64,000 nucleotides of DNA from Methylomusa anaerophila (GTDB lineage: Bacteria > Bacillota > Negativicutes > Sporomusales > Sporomusaceae). The position numbers and the translations under genes are program-made. The notes below the pieces were generated by a model. It was not told where the DNA came from and did no database searches. It saw only the letters and a program-made list of their open reading frames with translations. Of this stretch, positions 50,407 to 59,325 are shown piece after piece. Numbering within the stretch: the stretch's first letter is position 1; every line of letters begins with the position of its first letter. The stretch spans positions 1,360,001 through 1,424,000 of the forward strand of contig NZ_AP018449.1 of the NCBI RefSeq assembly GCF_003966895.1, in the 5' to 3' direction.

Positions 50407-51564
50407 ATGAGCGCACTAATCTATCTGGATAATGCCGCAACCACCTGGCCGAAACCGGAGGAGGTTTACCGGGCCGTAGATTGTTGCTTGCGAAATATAG
50501 GCGCAAATCCGGGCCGCGGCGGGCATAGCATGGCCCGCGCGGCCGGCCTGCTGCTTTATGAGACAAGAGAGGAACTGGCTGAGTTATTTCATATAGAAGA
50601 TGCCAATCAGATCGCATTCACCTTGAATGCCACCGACGCAATCAATACGGCAATCTTTGGCGTAGTACGCCCGGGTGATACCGTAGTGACCACCGCCATG
50701 GAGCATAACGCTGTAGCGCGAGCCCTTCGTTTTGTAGAGAAACGAGGGGCAAATTTAATCATTGTTCCTTGCAGCCCAACCGGGGATCTTGATATGAAAG
50801 CACTGACCGCGGCGCTCAATAATTCACCGAAAGCAGTAGTGATGACACATGCGTCCAATGTGACCGGACAGATACAGCCGGTGGAGGAAATAGGCCGGCT
50901 AACAAGGGAACATGGTATCACCCTGATTGTCGATGCTGCCCAAACAGCAGGAGTAGAAGCGATAGACGTCGCCGCAATGGGAATCGATGTCTTAGCCTTT
51001 AGTGGCCACAAAGGCTTGCTGGGACCGCAGGGGACAGGCGGATTGTATGTGCGGGAGGGAATTGCGGTAGCGCCGTTGCGGCTGGGGGGAACAGGGAGCT
51101 TGTCTGAATCGGATGAGCAACCGGACTTTATGCCGGACAGGCTGGAAAGCGGTACGCCCAACACGCCGGGGATAGCAGGGTTGCAGGCGGGAGTGAGATT
51201 CATCCGTAACGAAGGAAGCGGTGCTATTAGGAAAAAAGAGTTGGAACTAACCCAAGAATTAGAAAATGGCCTTAAGGAAATACCAGGGTTGACAATATAT
51301 AGTCCGCTGAGTAAAGGGCGGCGGACGGCAGTAATGGCATTTACTATTGACGGGCAAGACTGCGGCGACATAGCTTATCGCCTGGATCGGGATTATGGGA
51401 TAGCCTGCAGGTCAGGATTGCATTGCGCGCCATGGGCGCATCGGACTATCGGCACTCTGAAAACGGGAGCCGTACGATTCAGCCCGGGATATTTCAACAC
51501 CCCAAAGCAAATAAGCGAAGCGGTGCGAGCGGTAGGTCAATTGGCAGCCAAAAGAAAGGGATGA
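50407..51564 (+). CDS. Class V aminotransferase / cysteine desulfurase family protein
   Basis: A 385-residue PLP enzyme related to NifS and CsdA. The start YLDNAATTWPKPEEVY, the PLP-lysine site FSGHKGLLGPQGTGGLY (Lys near 206) and the C-terminal active-site loop CRSGLHCAPWAH with Cys are visible. It resembles the group typified by Enterococcus EF2568, which is tied by genome context to selenium use in molybdenum hydroxylases (established by comparative genomics in the literature; assignment here is from memory of the motif, not a search). 16 bases after hydF, so probably one operon. Confidence 0.85.
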   Translation: MSALIYLDNAATTWPKPEEVYRAVDCCLRNIGANPGRGGHSMARAAGLLLYETREELAELFHIEDANQIAFTLNATDAINTAIFGVVRPGDTVVTTAMEHNAVARALRFVEKRGANLIIVPCSPTGDLDMKALTAALNNSPKAVVMTHASNVTGQIQPVEEIGRLTREHGITLIVDAAQTAGVEAIDVAAMGIDVLAFSGHKGLLGPQGTGGLYVREGIAVAPLRLGGTGSLSESDEQPDFMPDRLESGTPNTPGIAGLQAGVRFIRNEGSGAIRKKELELTQELENGLKEIPGLTIYSPLSKGRRTAVMAFTIDGQDCGDIAYRLDRDYGIACRSGLHCAPWAHRTIGTLKTGAVRFSPGYFNTPKQISEAVRAVGQLAAKRKG

Positions 51565-51570
51565 GTATCC

Positions 51571-52272
51571 ATGAAAGGAACTTTGGTAAATACGGCGGCA
51601 ATCGTTCTGGGATCAGGAATAGGACTCCTTTTGCAGCGGGGCATTCCGGCAAGATATCAGGAGACAATGATGCAGGCAATGGCTTTGGCAGTAGGAATCA
51701 TCGGCACGCAAATGGCGCTCAAAAGCAATAATATGCTGATCGTAATTTTAGCGATGGCCATCGGCGCAGTCATAGGAGAAGCAGCGGATATCGACGGCAA
51801 GTTAAACTGGCTGGGAAAATGGCTGGGAGCGTATTTGGATGAAAAAACAAGGGAAAAAGGCCAGAACAATATCGGCAACGGTTTCGTGACGGCCAGTCTG
51901 GTATACTGTATTGGGGCCATGGCGGTTATAGGCTCAATTCAAGACGGTTTAACGGGAGACGCAAGCACTTTATACGCCAAATCGCTGATCGATGGCATCA
52001 TGGCGGTTGTTTTTACCTCCAGCATGGGGGCGGGAGTAGCATTCGCGAGTGTGTCTGTGCTCCTGTATCAGGGGTCTTTGACATTGTTGGCGGCAGCGAT
52101 TGCACCTATATTGTCCGACCAGGTGATCAGCGAGCTGACAGCAACCGGCGGCATTTTAATTATCGGTGTAAGCATATTAATGCTGGAAGTAAAAAAGATC
52201 AAACTGGCCAATCTGTTGCCGTCCATACCTATCGTAACGGTAATTGCGTACTTTTGGACAGTTAGGCAGTAG
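51571..52272 (+). CDS. DUF554 membrane protein
   Basis: A 233-residue protein with six or seven hydrophobic segments: MKGTLVNTAAIVLGSGIGLL near the N-terminus and GNGFVTASLVYCIGAMAVIG in the middle, the DUF554 (YdfK-like) pattern. It is probably a transporter or channel of unknown substrate. Only six bases separate it from the class V aminotransferase gene, indicating co-transcription with hydF. Confidence 0.85.
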   Translation: MKGTLVNTAAIVLGSGIGLLLQRGIPARYQETMMQAMALAVGIIGTQMALKSNNMLIVILAMAIGAVIGEAADIDGKLNWLGKWLGAYLDEKTREKGQNNIGNGFVTASLVYCIGAMAVIGSIQDGLTGDASTLYAKSLIDGIMAVVFTSSMGAGVAFASVSVLLYQGSLTLLAAAIAPILSDQVISELTATGGILIIGVSILMLEVKKIKLANLLPSIPIVTVIAYFWTVRQ

Positions 52273-52302
52273 GCTATAATTGAGTGAGGAAAGGTGACCG
52301 CA

Positions 52303-52821
52303 ATGAATACGGAAATAACAGAGGAAATAAGAATATTGATTATAAACAATTTGCCTTATGTAATTTTAGGGATAACGGCCCTTATTATCGTAGCACTTAT
52401 AATTTTCATCAGCCTGAATATCAAAATAGAAAAACTCAATAAACGCTATCGAAAAATGATGCGTGGTATGGAAGGATCAAACCTGGAACAATTACTTATG
52501 ACCAATGTTGAAGAAGTTCGACAAGCTCTTAATACAGTTGCCAGACTAAGCGAAGATGTAAAACGGCTGGAAGAAGTTTGCCGCCAATCAATCCAACATG
52601 TAGGTATTGTTCGTTTCAACGCCTTTGCGGACACCGGCAGTGATCTTAGCTTTGCCATAGCGTTGCTTGATAGGAAGAAGAACGGGATAATCATATCAAG
52701 TATTTATGGACGAAATGAATCCCGCATTTATGCCAAGCCGGTGCAAGCAGGAGAATCAACCTACTATTTATCCGGTGAAGAAAAAGAAGCCCTCCATAAG
52801 GCACTGGGAAAAAGTTCATAA
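52303..52821 (+). CDS. DUF4446 family protein
   Basis: A 172-residue protein: one N-terminal membrane helix (about residues 16-38), a coiled coil (about 40-95), and a C-terminal domain (IVRFNAFADTGSDLSFAIALL, GIIISSIYGRNESRIYAKPV) typical of DUF4446. In Firmicutes this gene often lies near parB. Function unknown. ATG 52303 after AAAGGTG is taken as the start; a GTG nine bases earlier is possible. Confidence 0.85.
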   Translation: MNTEITEEIRILIINNLPYVILGITALIIVALIIFISLNIKIEKLNKRYRKMMRGMEGSNLEQLLMTNVEEVRQALNTVARLSEDVKRLEEVCRQSIQHVGIVRFNAFADTGSDLSFAIALLDRKKNGIIISSIYGRNESRIYAKPVQAGESTYYLSGEEKEALHKALGKSS

Positions 52822-53092
52822 TTAGGCAGGAATTTTGACAAAGATGGCGAATTATAGACAAAGTTAGGCGTATGTCCGGAAAATATTAATTGCCGAAGGC
52901 AGCAACCGCAAGCGTCTGCTGCCGGGGAAAAACTTATACAACAAGCTGCAATTATGCAGCGACTACATATTGAGGGCCTGCTATTTACCTTTGTACCTTC
53001 CCTAAAAGTTATGAATTCTGATATCGTAAAAAAGCGTGAAAAGCCATACTTTCTGGTTCTGTAACATCGATATTTGAGAAAGGTGATGACTA

Positions 53093-54022
53093 TTGATTCT
53101 AAAAAGTACAAAACCTGATAATCGTGAGTATACGTTTATGATTGTGCCGCACCACGGAAAAGAAGTAATCAGTGTGCGCATTCCTATCAGAACGATAAAA
53201 TATTGTGTGATTGCCCTGTGCGTGTGTATGGTATTCTTTACTGGGATCCTGCTTAATTACCGCTATGCGGCCCATGCCGCCAATACGGAAAAAGCGGAAC
53301 TGGAACAGCTAAGAGATGTAAATTCCAAACAACACGCCCAGTTGGAGCAATTAGCTAAAGCCACCGCCTCGCTGCAACAAGATATGACAAGACTCAATCA
53401 ATTGGACGCTGATGTGAGAAAAATTATGGGCACGGAAGAAGCAGCAGGAACATCCCGTTCGGCGCCGGTAAGACCGTCTGGCATAACGGCGCACACCGGT
53501 CAGGGTGGTCCGGCAGTGAAGCCCGAGGCGAAAGATATTGCAGCGCTGATTCAAGATTTAACAGCCAGTGCAAAAGCCAGGGAACAAAGCCTAACCGAAG
53601 TGAAAGAAGCTCTAATGGCCAAGCAGCAGCGGTTAGCGGCAATGCCATCCATTTGGCCTGCCACCGGTGAAGTTACATCACGATTCGGCTGGCGAAACTC
53701 GCCTTGGGGCTGGGGTAGTGAATGGCATCCGGGCCTGGATATTGCCAATGATGCAGGAACTCCTATCCTGGCTGCTGCTGACGGCGTTGTCACAGGCAGT
53801 GACTGGAACGGCGGCTACGGTAATATGGTTCAAATTGAACATGCCAACGGTATCGTAACCGTGTATGCTCATAACAGTGAGAATCTGGCCGAAGTTGGAC
53901 GAACTGTGAAAAAAGGCGACATTATTGCCTATATGGGAAATACGGGCGCAAGTACCGGACCACATCTCCATTATGAAGTGAGGGTCAACGGCACAGCTGT
54001 AAATCCGGCCAATTTCCTATAA
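53093..54022 (+). CDS. M23 family metallopeptidase with coiled coil
   Basis: A 309-residue envelope protein. An N-terminal signal anchor (about residues 38-58), a coiled coil (60-105), a second short coil (about 150-180), then the LytM/M23 domain with zinc ligands in WHPGLDIAND and GPHLHYEVR. It would cut or regulate peptidoglycan. Start is TTG 53093 after AAAGGTGATG. It is followed by a bactofilin gene, a pairing common in many bacteria where bactofilins recruit M23 enzymes to shape the wall. Confidence 0.9.
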   Translation: MILKSTKPDNREYTFMIVPHHGKEVISVRIPIRTIKYCVIALCVCMVFFTGILLNYRYAAHAANTEKAELEQLRDVNSKQHAQLEQLAKATASLQQDMTRLNQLDADVRKIMGTEEAAGTSRSAPVRPSGITAHTGQGGPAVKPEAKDIAALIQDLTASAKAREQSLTEVKEALMAKQQRLAAMPSIWPATGEVTSRFGWRNSPWGWGSEWHPGLDIANDAGTPILAAADGVVTGSDWNGGYGNMVQIEHANGIVTVYAHNSENLAEVGRTVKKGDIIAYMGNTGASTGPHLHYEVRVNGTAVNPANFL

Positions 54023-54152
54023 GGCATAGGGATAAATTCTCCGGTATCACGCGGTACGCCCTTGGGAACAGCACCCGGCAAAGTATGGGAATTGCTTTTC
54101 AGGCGGGAATTTATAACATTTTGGGAAGGTAGAAATAATTGATCCCTGCTGG

Positions 54153-54171
54153 AAGACCCTTCGGGTCTTTC
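54153..54171 (+). terminator. Terminator after M23 peptidase
   Basis: AAGACCC TTC GGGTCTT hairpin followed by TCTTGG. It is short with a weak U-tract, and lies 130 bases after the stop. Confidence 0.55.
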
Positions 54172-54180
54172 TTGGTCTAA

Positions 54181-54253
54181 AAAAAGTATAAGTACTTTCT
54201 GGCAACCAACGGCTATCGCTTTCGTTTAAGCTCGGCGTTAGCCGGCTTTTTCA
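54181..54253 (+). promoter_or_regulatory. Structured leader with terminator-like hairpin before bactofilin
   Basis: After an AAAGTATAAGTACTTT self-complementary hairpin comes a larger hairpin: CGGCTATCGC (54210) pairs with GCGTTAGCCG (to 54244), then GCTTTTT. The arrangement resembles an attenuator, but I do not recognise a riboswitch class. It could equally be a second terminator for the peptidase gene or a repeat. The rest of this 309-base intergenic stretch (54023-54331) is otherwise featureless. Confidence 0.4.
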
Positions 54254-54331
54254 ACGATGTAATGATAGGGATTTAGCAGTGTCTTGCGTTTAAAGGCAGA
54301 AATTGACGATCTTAGGAGGGTAAGAAGACAG

Positions 54332-54721
54332 ATGTTTGGCGGCAGCAAAAAGCAGATAATAGGTCTCAGCGATCAGGTTGGTACAGTATTTGGCAAAGAC
54401 ACCTTTATAAAAGGTACAGTTACCTCCCAGGGAACACTTAGGGTCGACGGCCAGCTGGAGGGAGATCTGAATACAACCGGTGACCTGGTAATAGGCGAAA
54501 CCGGGAGGATTAATGCCCAAATAACAGCCAGAAACGCCACTGTCGCCGGTACGGTAAGCGGTAATATAAATATTACGGAAAAGCTGGAACTTCTGCCTTC
54601 GGCCAAGATATTCGGAGATATTAAAGTGGGAACGCTGACAGTCAACGAGGGGGCAGTGTTCCGGGGCGTTTGCGAAATGAAACAAGGTGACAGCATCGAA
54701 TCGACCGAATCGCAAGAATAA
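54332..54721 (+). CDS. Bactofilin family protein
   Basis: 129 residues; a polymer-forming cytoskeletal beta-helix protein. The core is a series of short repeats with conserved Gly and hydrophobic pattern (GTVTSQGTLRVDGQLEGDL, GDLVIGETGRINAQI, GTVSGNINI). The N-terminus MFGGSKKQ and acidic C-terminal tail are short, as usual. AGGAGGG stands 11 bases before ATG 54332; the 16-codon frame extension is not supported. It neighbours an M23 peptidase. Confidence 0.92.
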   Translation: MFGGSKKQIIGLSDQVGTVFGKDTFIKGTVTSQGTLRVDGQLEGDLNTTGDLVIGETGRINAQITARNATVAGTVSGNINITEKLELLPSAKIFGDIKVGTLTVNEGAVFRGVCEMKQGDSIESTESQE

Positions 54722-54731
54722 AGGCAACACT

Positions 54732-54774
54732 AAAGACCAGGGCATGGATTGAGAGAACCCATGCCCTGGTCTTT
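54732..54774 (+). terminator. Terminator after bactofilin
   Basis: A 16-bp perfect stem AAAGACCAGGGCATGG/CCATGCCCTGGTCTTT with an 11-base loop, ten bases after the stop. The U-tract is short but the stem is strong. Confidence 0.85.
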
Positions 54775-54878
54775 AATACAATTTATCTAGCGGGAATACG
54801 TTAAGAATCTACTTATATCCGGGTGCCGCGATGCCATTCTTTAATGCGTCCCATATAGACTATAGATGATTGGGTTGA

Positions 54879-55511
54879 TCAGTTAGAGTGGGAGCGGCCA
54901 AGACTGAAAGACAGACCGTAGGCTATGGTATCAGCCATTTTAATAACCAGATTAAGACGAGTACTTTGCAGCACCATATGTTCTAAAAATCCGCCAACAT
55001 TAACAATACCTGTTATGTAGGCGTTGCCAACCGCCGGCAGTTCCTTATTTACAGCGGCGCCGGGCTTGACGGAGCCTAGGCCGATGGTAACGCAGCCTAC
55101 ATTTTCCAGTTTGCCGAGACAAGCGTCAACGGCAATAATATAGGGATTTGCAAACGTGGAATTGATAGATTGAATTACTTTCGTTAGATTAGTAGCGTGA
55201 ACCGGCTCGTCGAGGGTCCCAAAAACATGGGGAAACAGATTTATGGATTTTAGCTTGGTACCTGTAAGGGGACCCAAAGAGTCGCCGGTAGAACGGTCGG
55301 TACCAATACATAAAACAATAACATCCTGATTGAGGGATTTCGCTTTGGCAACTATTTTTTTGGCGGTGGAAGCCAGGTCGAATACTGTATTGGGATGATG
55401 AATGCTGAATTTAGCCTCGGCGACGGCGGGGAGCTGACTGAGGCTTTCCGAGAGTGGTTTGACGGTTTTAGCCAGATTAAAATCAGGGAAGTTCAAAAGA
55501 TTGTTGAGCAC
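54879..55511 (-). CDS. yyaC: Spore protease YyaC (DUF1256)
   Basis: A 210-residue DUF1256 protein: VLCIGTDRSTGDSLGPLTG, FGTLDEPVHATNL and IIAVDACLGKLENVGCV are the family motifs; it is structurally related to the germination protease. The frame is open 29 codons upstream, adding a membrane-like stretch, but AAGGAG stands ten bases before GTG (complement of 55509-55511), which I take as start. A sporulation-type promoter lies just upstream. It is the reason to call this organism spore-forming together with SpoVR and YtaF. Confidence 0.9.
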   Translation of the reverse strand: MLNNLLNFPDFNLAKTVKPLSESLSQLPAVAEAKFSIHHPNTVFDLASTAKKIVAKAKSLNQDVIVLCIGTDRSTGDSLGPLTGTKLKSINLFPHVFGTLDEPVHATNLTKVIQSINSTFANPYIIAVDACLGKLENVGCVTIGLGSVKPGAAVNKELPAVGNAYITGIVNVGGFLEHMVLQSTRLNLVIKMADTIAYGLSFSLGRSHSN

Positions 55512-55557
55512 GGTGGGCAAACTCCTTATCCGGCGGATTATAAAAAGCAATATAATA

Positions 55558-55588
55558 TAAGTATGCAGAATATAAACATATTTTATAC
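55558..55588 (-). promoter_or_regulatory. Candidate sporulation-sigma promoter of yyaC
   Basis: Minus strand: GTATA (complement of 55584-55588), 18-base spacer, CATACTTA (complement of 55558-55565). This is close to sigma-G type (GnATR, 18, CATnnTA) and shares CATAC with the sigma-E -10. The spacing to the start, about 45 bases, is suitable. Confidence 0.4.
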
Positions 55589-55671
55589 ACCGGAGCAAGA
55601 AGGTGGACGGGATAAGTCATTTTTGTACATACTACTAAATATTAAACTTATCTGGCGGAGGTAGGCTGTTT

Positions 55672-57078
55672 ATGGATAGGGAACTAACAAAAGAAAGATT
55701 GCGGAGTCTGCCGGCTATAGACCGGCTGGTTGCTGCGGCAGGTTGCAAAAATGATCTGCAGCAGTTTCCTTACCCGCTATTAGTGGAAAAGATACGGCAA
55801 GTTGTAGACGAGGCCCGGCAAAAAATTCAACAGGGAGAGGTTGTGGACATATCTGTCCCGGCGCTACTCACTGACGTATTGCTGAAATTTGAAGCTGCCG
55901 CCAAACCAAGTCTAAGGACGGTGATAAATGCTACCGGTGTTGTGCTTCATACCAATCTCGGGCGAGCCCCGCTGAGTATACGGGCCAAAAGTATGGTGGA
56001 AAAGGTGCTGACCGGCTATTGCAATTTGGAATACAACATTGCCAGCGGTGAACGGGGTTCCCGTTACTCCCATATAGTAAAGCGCCTGTGTACAATTACG
56101 GGAGCGGAAGATGCTTTAGTCGTTAATAACAATGCCGCCGCCGTATTATTAGTGTTATCCGGCCTGGCCAAAGGCAAGGAAGTAATTGTAAGCCGAGGTG
56201 AGCTGGTGGAGATTGGCGGCGCATTTCGCGTGCCGGATGTCCTTAGGCAAAGCGGCGCCCAGCTGATTGAGGTTGGAACGACCAATAAAACTCATCTTTA
56301 TGACTATGAACAAGCGATTAGCTTGAACACCGGCGCTATTTTGAAAGTACATACAAGCAATTACAAAATTGTCGGCTTTACTGCCCAGCCCGACAGTAAG
56401 GAATTATCGCTGCTGGCCCGGCGGCATAATCTGCCGCTGATAGAGGATTTGGGCAGCGGCACGCTGGTGCCGCTCAGCTTCGGCGGCGACAGGGAGCCAT
56501 CCGTACAAGAGAGCTTGGCAGTAGGCTTTGACATCGTAACATTTAGCGGTGACAAGCTGATGGGCGGGAGCCAGGGAGGGATTATTGCCGGCAAAGCCGA
56601 ATATATCGGGCGGCTAAAAAAACATCCGCTGCTGCGGGCAATTCGTATTGATAAACTGTCCCTTGCCGCGTTAGAAGGAACCTTGATGGATTATCAGCTT
56701 GGCAATCCGGTGTGCGATGTTCCGGTGCTGAACATGCTGCACCGGACCCAGGAGGAACTTTACGATCGGGCCAAAAGATTGGCGGACAAAATAAGACCCC
56801 TGGCAGACACTGGCTGGAACATATCCATAAACCAGCTGGTATCGCAGGCAGGGGGAGGAGCCTTGCCAACAGCGGCATTACCAAGCTACGGGGTAGCGGT
56901 AACGCCAGGCCGGTATAGTGCGGCGGCGCTTGAGACCCAGCTGCGTGTCCGGGAAAATCCAATAATAGTAAGAGTACAGGAGGAGAAAGTTATTTTTGAT
57001 GTAAGATGCATGACTGACTCCGACCTTGATGAAACAGCGAAAATACTATTGGAAATAAGCAAATCTATGGATCAATAG
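55672..57078 (+). CDS. selA: L-seryl-tRNA(Sec) selenium transferase
   Basis: PLP enzyme that converts seryl-tRNA(Sec) to selenocysteyl-tRNA with selenophosphate. 468 residues. The tRNA-binding N-terminus is followed by INATGVVLHTNLGRAPLS and the PLP lysine in FSGDKLMGGSQGG (near residue 291). The ATG is preceded by GGCGGAGGTAGG. It is followed by selB, so the organism uses selenocysteine; selD and the tRNA(Sec) gene are not in the window. Confidence 0.96.
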   Translation: MDRELTKERLRSLPAIDRLVAAAGCKNDLQQFPYPLLVEKIRQVVDEARQKIQQGEVVDISVPALLTDVLLKFEAAAKPSLRTVINATGVVLHTNLGRAPLSIRAKSMVEKVLTGYCNLEYNIASGERGSRYSHIVKRLCTITGAEDALVVNNNAAAVLLVLSGLAKGKEVIVSRGELVEIGGAFRVPDVLRQSGAQLIEVGTTNKTHLYDYEQAISLNTGAILKVHTSNYKIVGFTAQPDSKELSLLARRHNLPLIEDLGSGTLVPLSFGGDREPSVQESLAVGFDIVTFSGDKLMGGSQGGIIAGKAEYIGRLKKHPLLRAIRIDKLSLAALEGTLMDYQLGNPVCDVPVLNMLHRTQEELYDRAKRLADKIRPLADTGWNISINQLVSQAGGGALPTAALPSYGVAVTPGRYSAAALETQLRVRENPIIVRVQEEKVIFDVRCMTDSDLDETAKILLEISKSMDQ

Positions 57079-57149
57079 GCTTAGCGGCAATTTAGAGGCA
57101 GTCTAAACGGCAATCTACAGTCTATCTAACAGTTTAGAGCAAATTTAGA

Positions 57150-57185
57150 GGTAGAGGTAGCGGTAGAGGTAGCGGTAGAGGTAGA
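57150..57185. repeat. Tandem hexanucleotide repeat at the selB ribosome binding site
   Basis: Six hexamers of GGTAGM (order A,C,A,C,A,A at the last base) in 36 bases. The array ends six bases before the selB start and its last units supply the GAGGT ribosome binding sequence. It may vary in copy number. Confidence 0.85.
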
Positions 57186-57191
57186 GAAAAA

Positions 57192-59072
57192 ATGAAATAT
57201 ATGATAATTGGCACTGCGGGGCATGTTGACCATGGTAAATCGGCGATCATAAAGGCATTGACGGGAACCGACACCGACCGGTTGAAAGAAGAGAAACTAA
57301 GGGGGATATCAATCGACTTGGGTTTTGCCTCCTTAAACCTGGGTGATGATATGATTGCGGGAATTGTCGATGTCCCGGGGCATGAACGATTTTTGAAAAA
57401 CATGCTGGCCGGTTCCGGCGGCATAGACTTAGTGATGCTGGTTATAGCGGCTGACGAGGGTATCATGCCCCAGACCAGAGAGCATTTGGCGATGTTACAG
57501 CTCTTGGGTATCCGGCAGGGTGTAGTGGTAATTAATAAAATTGACAAAGTAGATGAAGAATGGCTCGAACTAATTGAGAGCGAGACACGGGGATTCTTAG
57601 CCGGCACCTTTTTGGAAGCGGCGAAATACATTCATGTATCGGCAATAACAGGAGCAGGGCTTGATACGTTAAAGAACACTTTGGCCCAGTTGGCCAAAAC
57701 AGTCCCGGCCCGTAACGGCTCAGCCCCTTTCCGTTTGTGGATTGACAGGGTATTTACAGTGAAGGGATACGGGGTAGTGGTAACAGGATCAGTCCTAAGC
57801 GGCAGCGCCAAGAGCGGCGATACGATGATTCTGTATCCTGCCGGCAAATTGGTGCGAGTCCGGGGATTTGAGTCTCACGGCCGGAAAACCGAAGTAATCT
57901 ATGCCGGACAAAGAGCGGCGATAAATATTAGCGGCGTGGATATGGAGGAAATATTCCGCGGCATGGCCCTAAGTTCGCCGGAACGGGGAGAGATAAGCAA
58001 CTTATGGGACATAACAGTGGAATGGCTGCAGGAAGTGGCGAGCGGTACCAGAGTAAGGCTCCATCTGGGCACAGGCGAATTTTTAGGGAGAGTCTACCAA
58101 TATAAGGACACTTCTAATAAATATATGCGGCTCATATTGGAAGCGCCTTTGGCCGCCAGCCTGGGAGACAAGGGAATCTTGCGGCTATATTCGCCGCAGT
58201 ACTTGTTAGGAGGCGCAACTTTGCTGGCTCCCGGCAAAGCCAGCCGGAAGTTTGGTCCCGAACTGGCAGAATTAGAACAAGCCATAGCGGCCGGGAATAC
58301 GGAAGGAATGATCTGGGGAAGACTTGCCGGCGCACATAAGATTCAGGGCGTTGAAGATATCAGGCGACAGGCAGGTTATCTTACGGATATTACGGTTGCT
58401 GCGGCTGTGGCCGGCTTGGAAAAAGACGAAAAGCTTGTTAACCTGAAGGAAGGCTATATAGCCCGTCCGGTACTTGAGCAAATGACAAAGCAGATGCTGG
58501 CGGTTTTAAAGGAATATCACCGCAGCCAGCCGGACAGGGGCGGGATGGGCAAGGATATCCTGCGGCAAAAGCTGAAACTGGATGAAAAGACATTTGAAAG
58601 GCTGTTGGAATACTGGCATGCCCATAGCGGTATAATCATGACCGGCGGCGATATCGCTTTAGCAGCACATGCGGCCAAGCATGGCGACTGGAAACAGGAT
58701 CTGACGGCCAAGGCGGAGGCTGCTTTGGCCGGAATTGGGTTAACAGACATAGATATACTTCTTTTGGGGGAAAAGTTGGCTTTACCATTTGAAAAAGCTA
58801 AAGCCGCTCATGAGATTTTGACTCGCGCCGGCATTCTCATAAAGGTGGGCGATATGTTTGTATACAGAAAAACAATTCAATACATTGCGCAACTTATTCA
58901 GAAGCATTTTCAGGTGTATTCCACCCTGTCGGTAGCCGAGTTACGGGATATGCTTAACACTTCCCGCAAGGTGGCGGTGCCGCTGATGGAGTATTTTGAT
59001 ATGCATAAATATACAATAAGAGACGGAGATTTACGGCATGCGACCCGGAAAATACTAGATTTGTCAGAATAA
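57192..59072 (+). CDS. selB: Selenocysteine-specific elongation factor SelB
   Basis: The GTPase that brings Sec-tRNA to UGA codons with a SECIS hairpin. 626 residues: G domain ([20 protein letters not shown]), EF-Tu-like domains 2 and 3, and C-terminal winged-helix repeats (after residue about 370; [35 protein letters not shown]) that bind SECIS. ATG 57192 follows the tandem GGTAGA array. It ends 20 bases before a strong promoter for the next operon. Confidence 0.96.
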   Translation: MKYMIIGTAGHVDHGKSAIIKALTGTDTDRLKEEKLRGISIDLGFASLNLGDDMIAGIVDVPGHERFLKNMLAGSGGIDLVMLVIAADEGIMPQTREHLAMLQLLGIRQGVVVINKIDKVDEEWLELIESETRGFLAGTFLEAAKYIHVSAITGAGLDTLKNTLAQLAKTVPARNGSAPFRLWIDRVFTVKGYGVVVTGSVLSGSAKSGDTMILYPAGKLVRVRGFESHGRKTEVIYAGQRAAINISGVDMEEIFRGMALSSPERGEISNLWDITVEWLQEVASGTRVRLHLGTGEFLGRVYQYKDTSNKYMRLILEAPLAASLGDKGILRLYSPQYLLGGATLLAPGKASRKFGPELAELEQAIAAGNTEGMIWGRLAGAHKIQGVEDIRRQAGYLTDITVAAAVAGLEKDEKLVNLKEGYIARPVLEQMTKQMLAVLKEYHRSQPDRGGMGKDILRQKLKLDEKTFERLLEYWHAHSGIIMTGGDIALAAHAAKHGDWKQDLTAKAEAALAGIGLTDIDILLLGEKLALPFEKAKAAHEILTRAGILIKVGDMFVYRKTIQYIAQLIQKHFQVYSTLSVAELRDMLNTSRKVAVPLMEYFDMHKYTIRDGDLRHATRKILDLSE

Positions 59073-59092
59073 AAGAAATTTAATGCAGCATA

Positions 59093-59121
59093 TTGACAGT
59101 ATAACAATTCATTTTTATAAT
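59093..59121 (+). promoter_or_regulatory. Consensus sigma-A promoter of glutamate synthase operon
   Basis: TTGACA (59093-59098), exactly 17-base spacer, TATAAT (59116-59121): a perfect consensus. Transcription would start near 59128, leaving about 300 bases of leader that include the riboswitch. Confidence 0.85.
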
Positions 59122-59179
59122 TATATTTACAACTATTCGTGTATAGAAATGTACATCTACAATGTACAAATGCTTTGAG

Positions 59180-59275
59180 GGAGTGTGTCTAGGGTTCCGC
59201 GCCAATAGGCGGACTGGGCCAAGCGGCACAGGTGCAACACAGCACGCACTACACCGTTGGTATAAAAGACCCGGC
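59180..59275 (+). promoter_or_regulatory. ykkC-class riboswitch, probably ppGpp-type
   Basis: The leader carries the conserved ykkC core: CTAGGGTTCCG (59189-59199), GGACTGGGCC (59211-59220) and ATAAAAGACCCGG (59262-59274), in order, with variable stems between. Subtypes of this class bind guanidine, ppGpp or PRPP. The ones serving amino acid genes, including nitrogen assimilation, are the ppGpp subtype 2a, and the next genes encode glutamate synthase, so I favour ppGpp. The conserved ACCCGG can instead pair with CCGGGT of the following terminator, the usual switch of an on-type riboswitch. Confidence 0.85.
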
Positions 59276-59319
59276 GGAAGGTCCTGGAACGGGGTGTTTC
59301 CGGTCTTCACCGGGTTTTT
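59269..59319 (+). terminator. Riboswitch expression-platform terminator
   Basis: ACCCGG (59269-59274) pairs with CCGGGT (59310-59315), followed by TTTTT; a shorter CCGGT/ACCGG hairpin is nested. It overlaps the aptamer 3' end, so ligand binding would prevent its formation. Confidence 0.7.
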
Positions 59320-59325
59320 CTATGT

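Noticed and set aside
52822..53092. Hairpin (GGCAGCA/TGCTGCC) between DUF4446 and M23 genes as a riboswitch
   Set aside because: A single short stem; no recognisable riboswitch core, no terminator.
57134..57631. Minus-strand frame with a run of Pro-Leu repeats opposite selB
   Set aside because: It is the reverse reading of the GGTAGA tandem repeat and the selB G domain.
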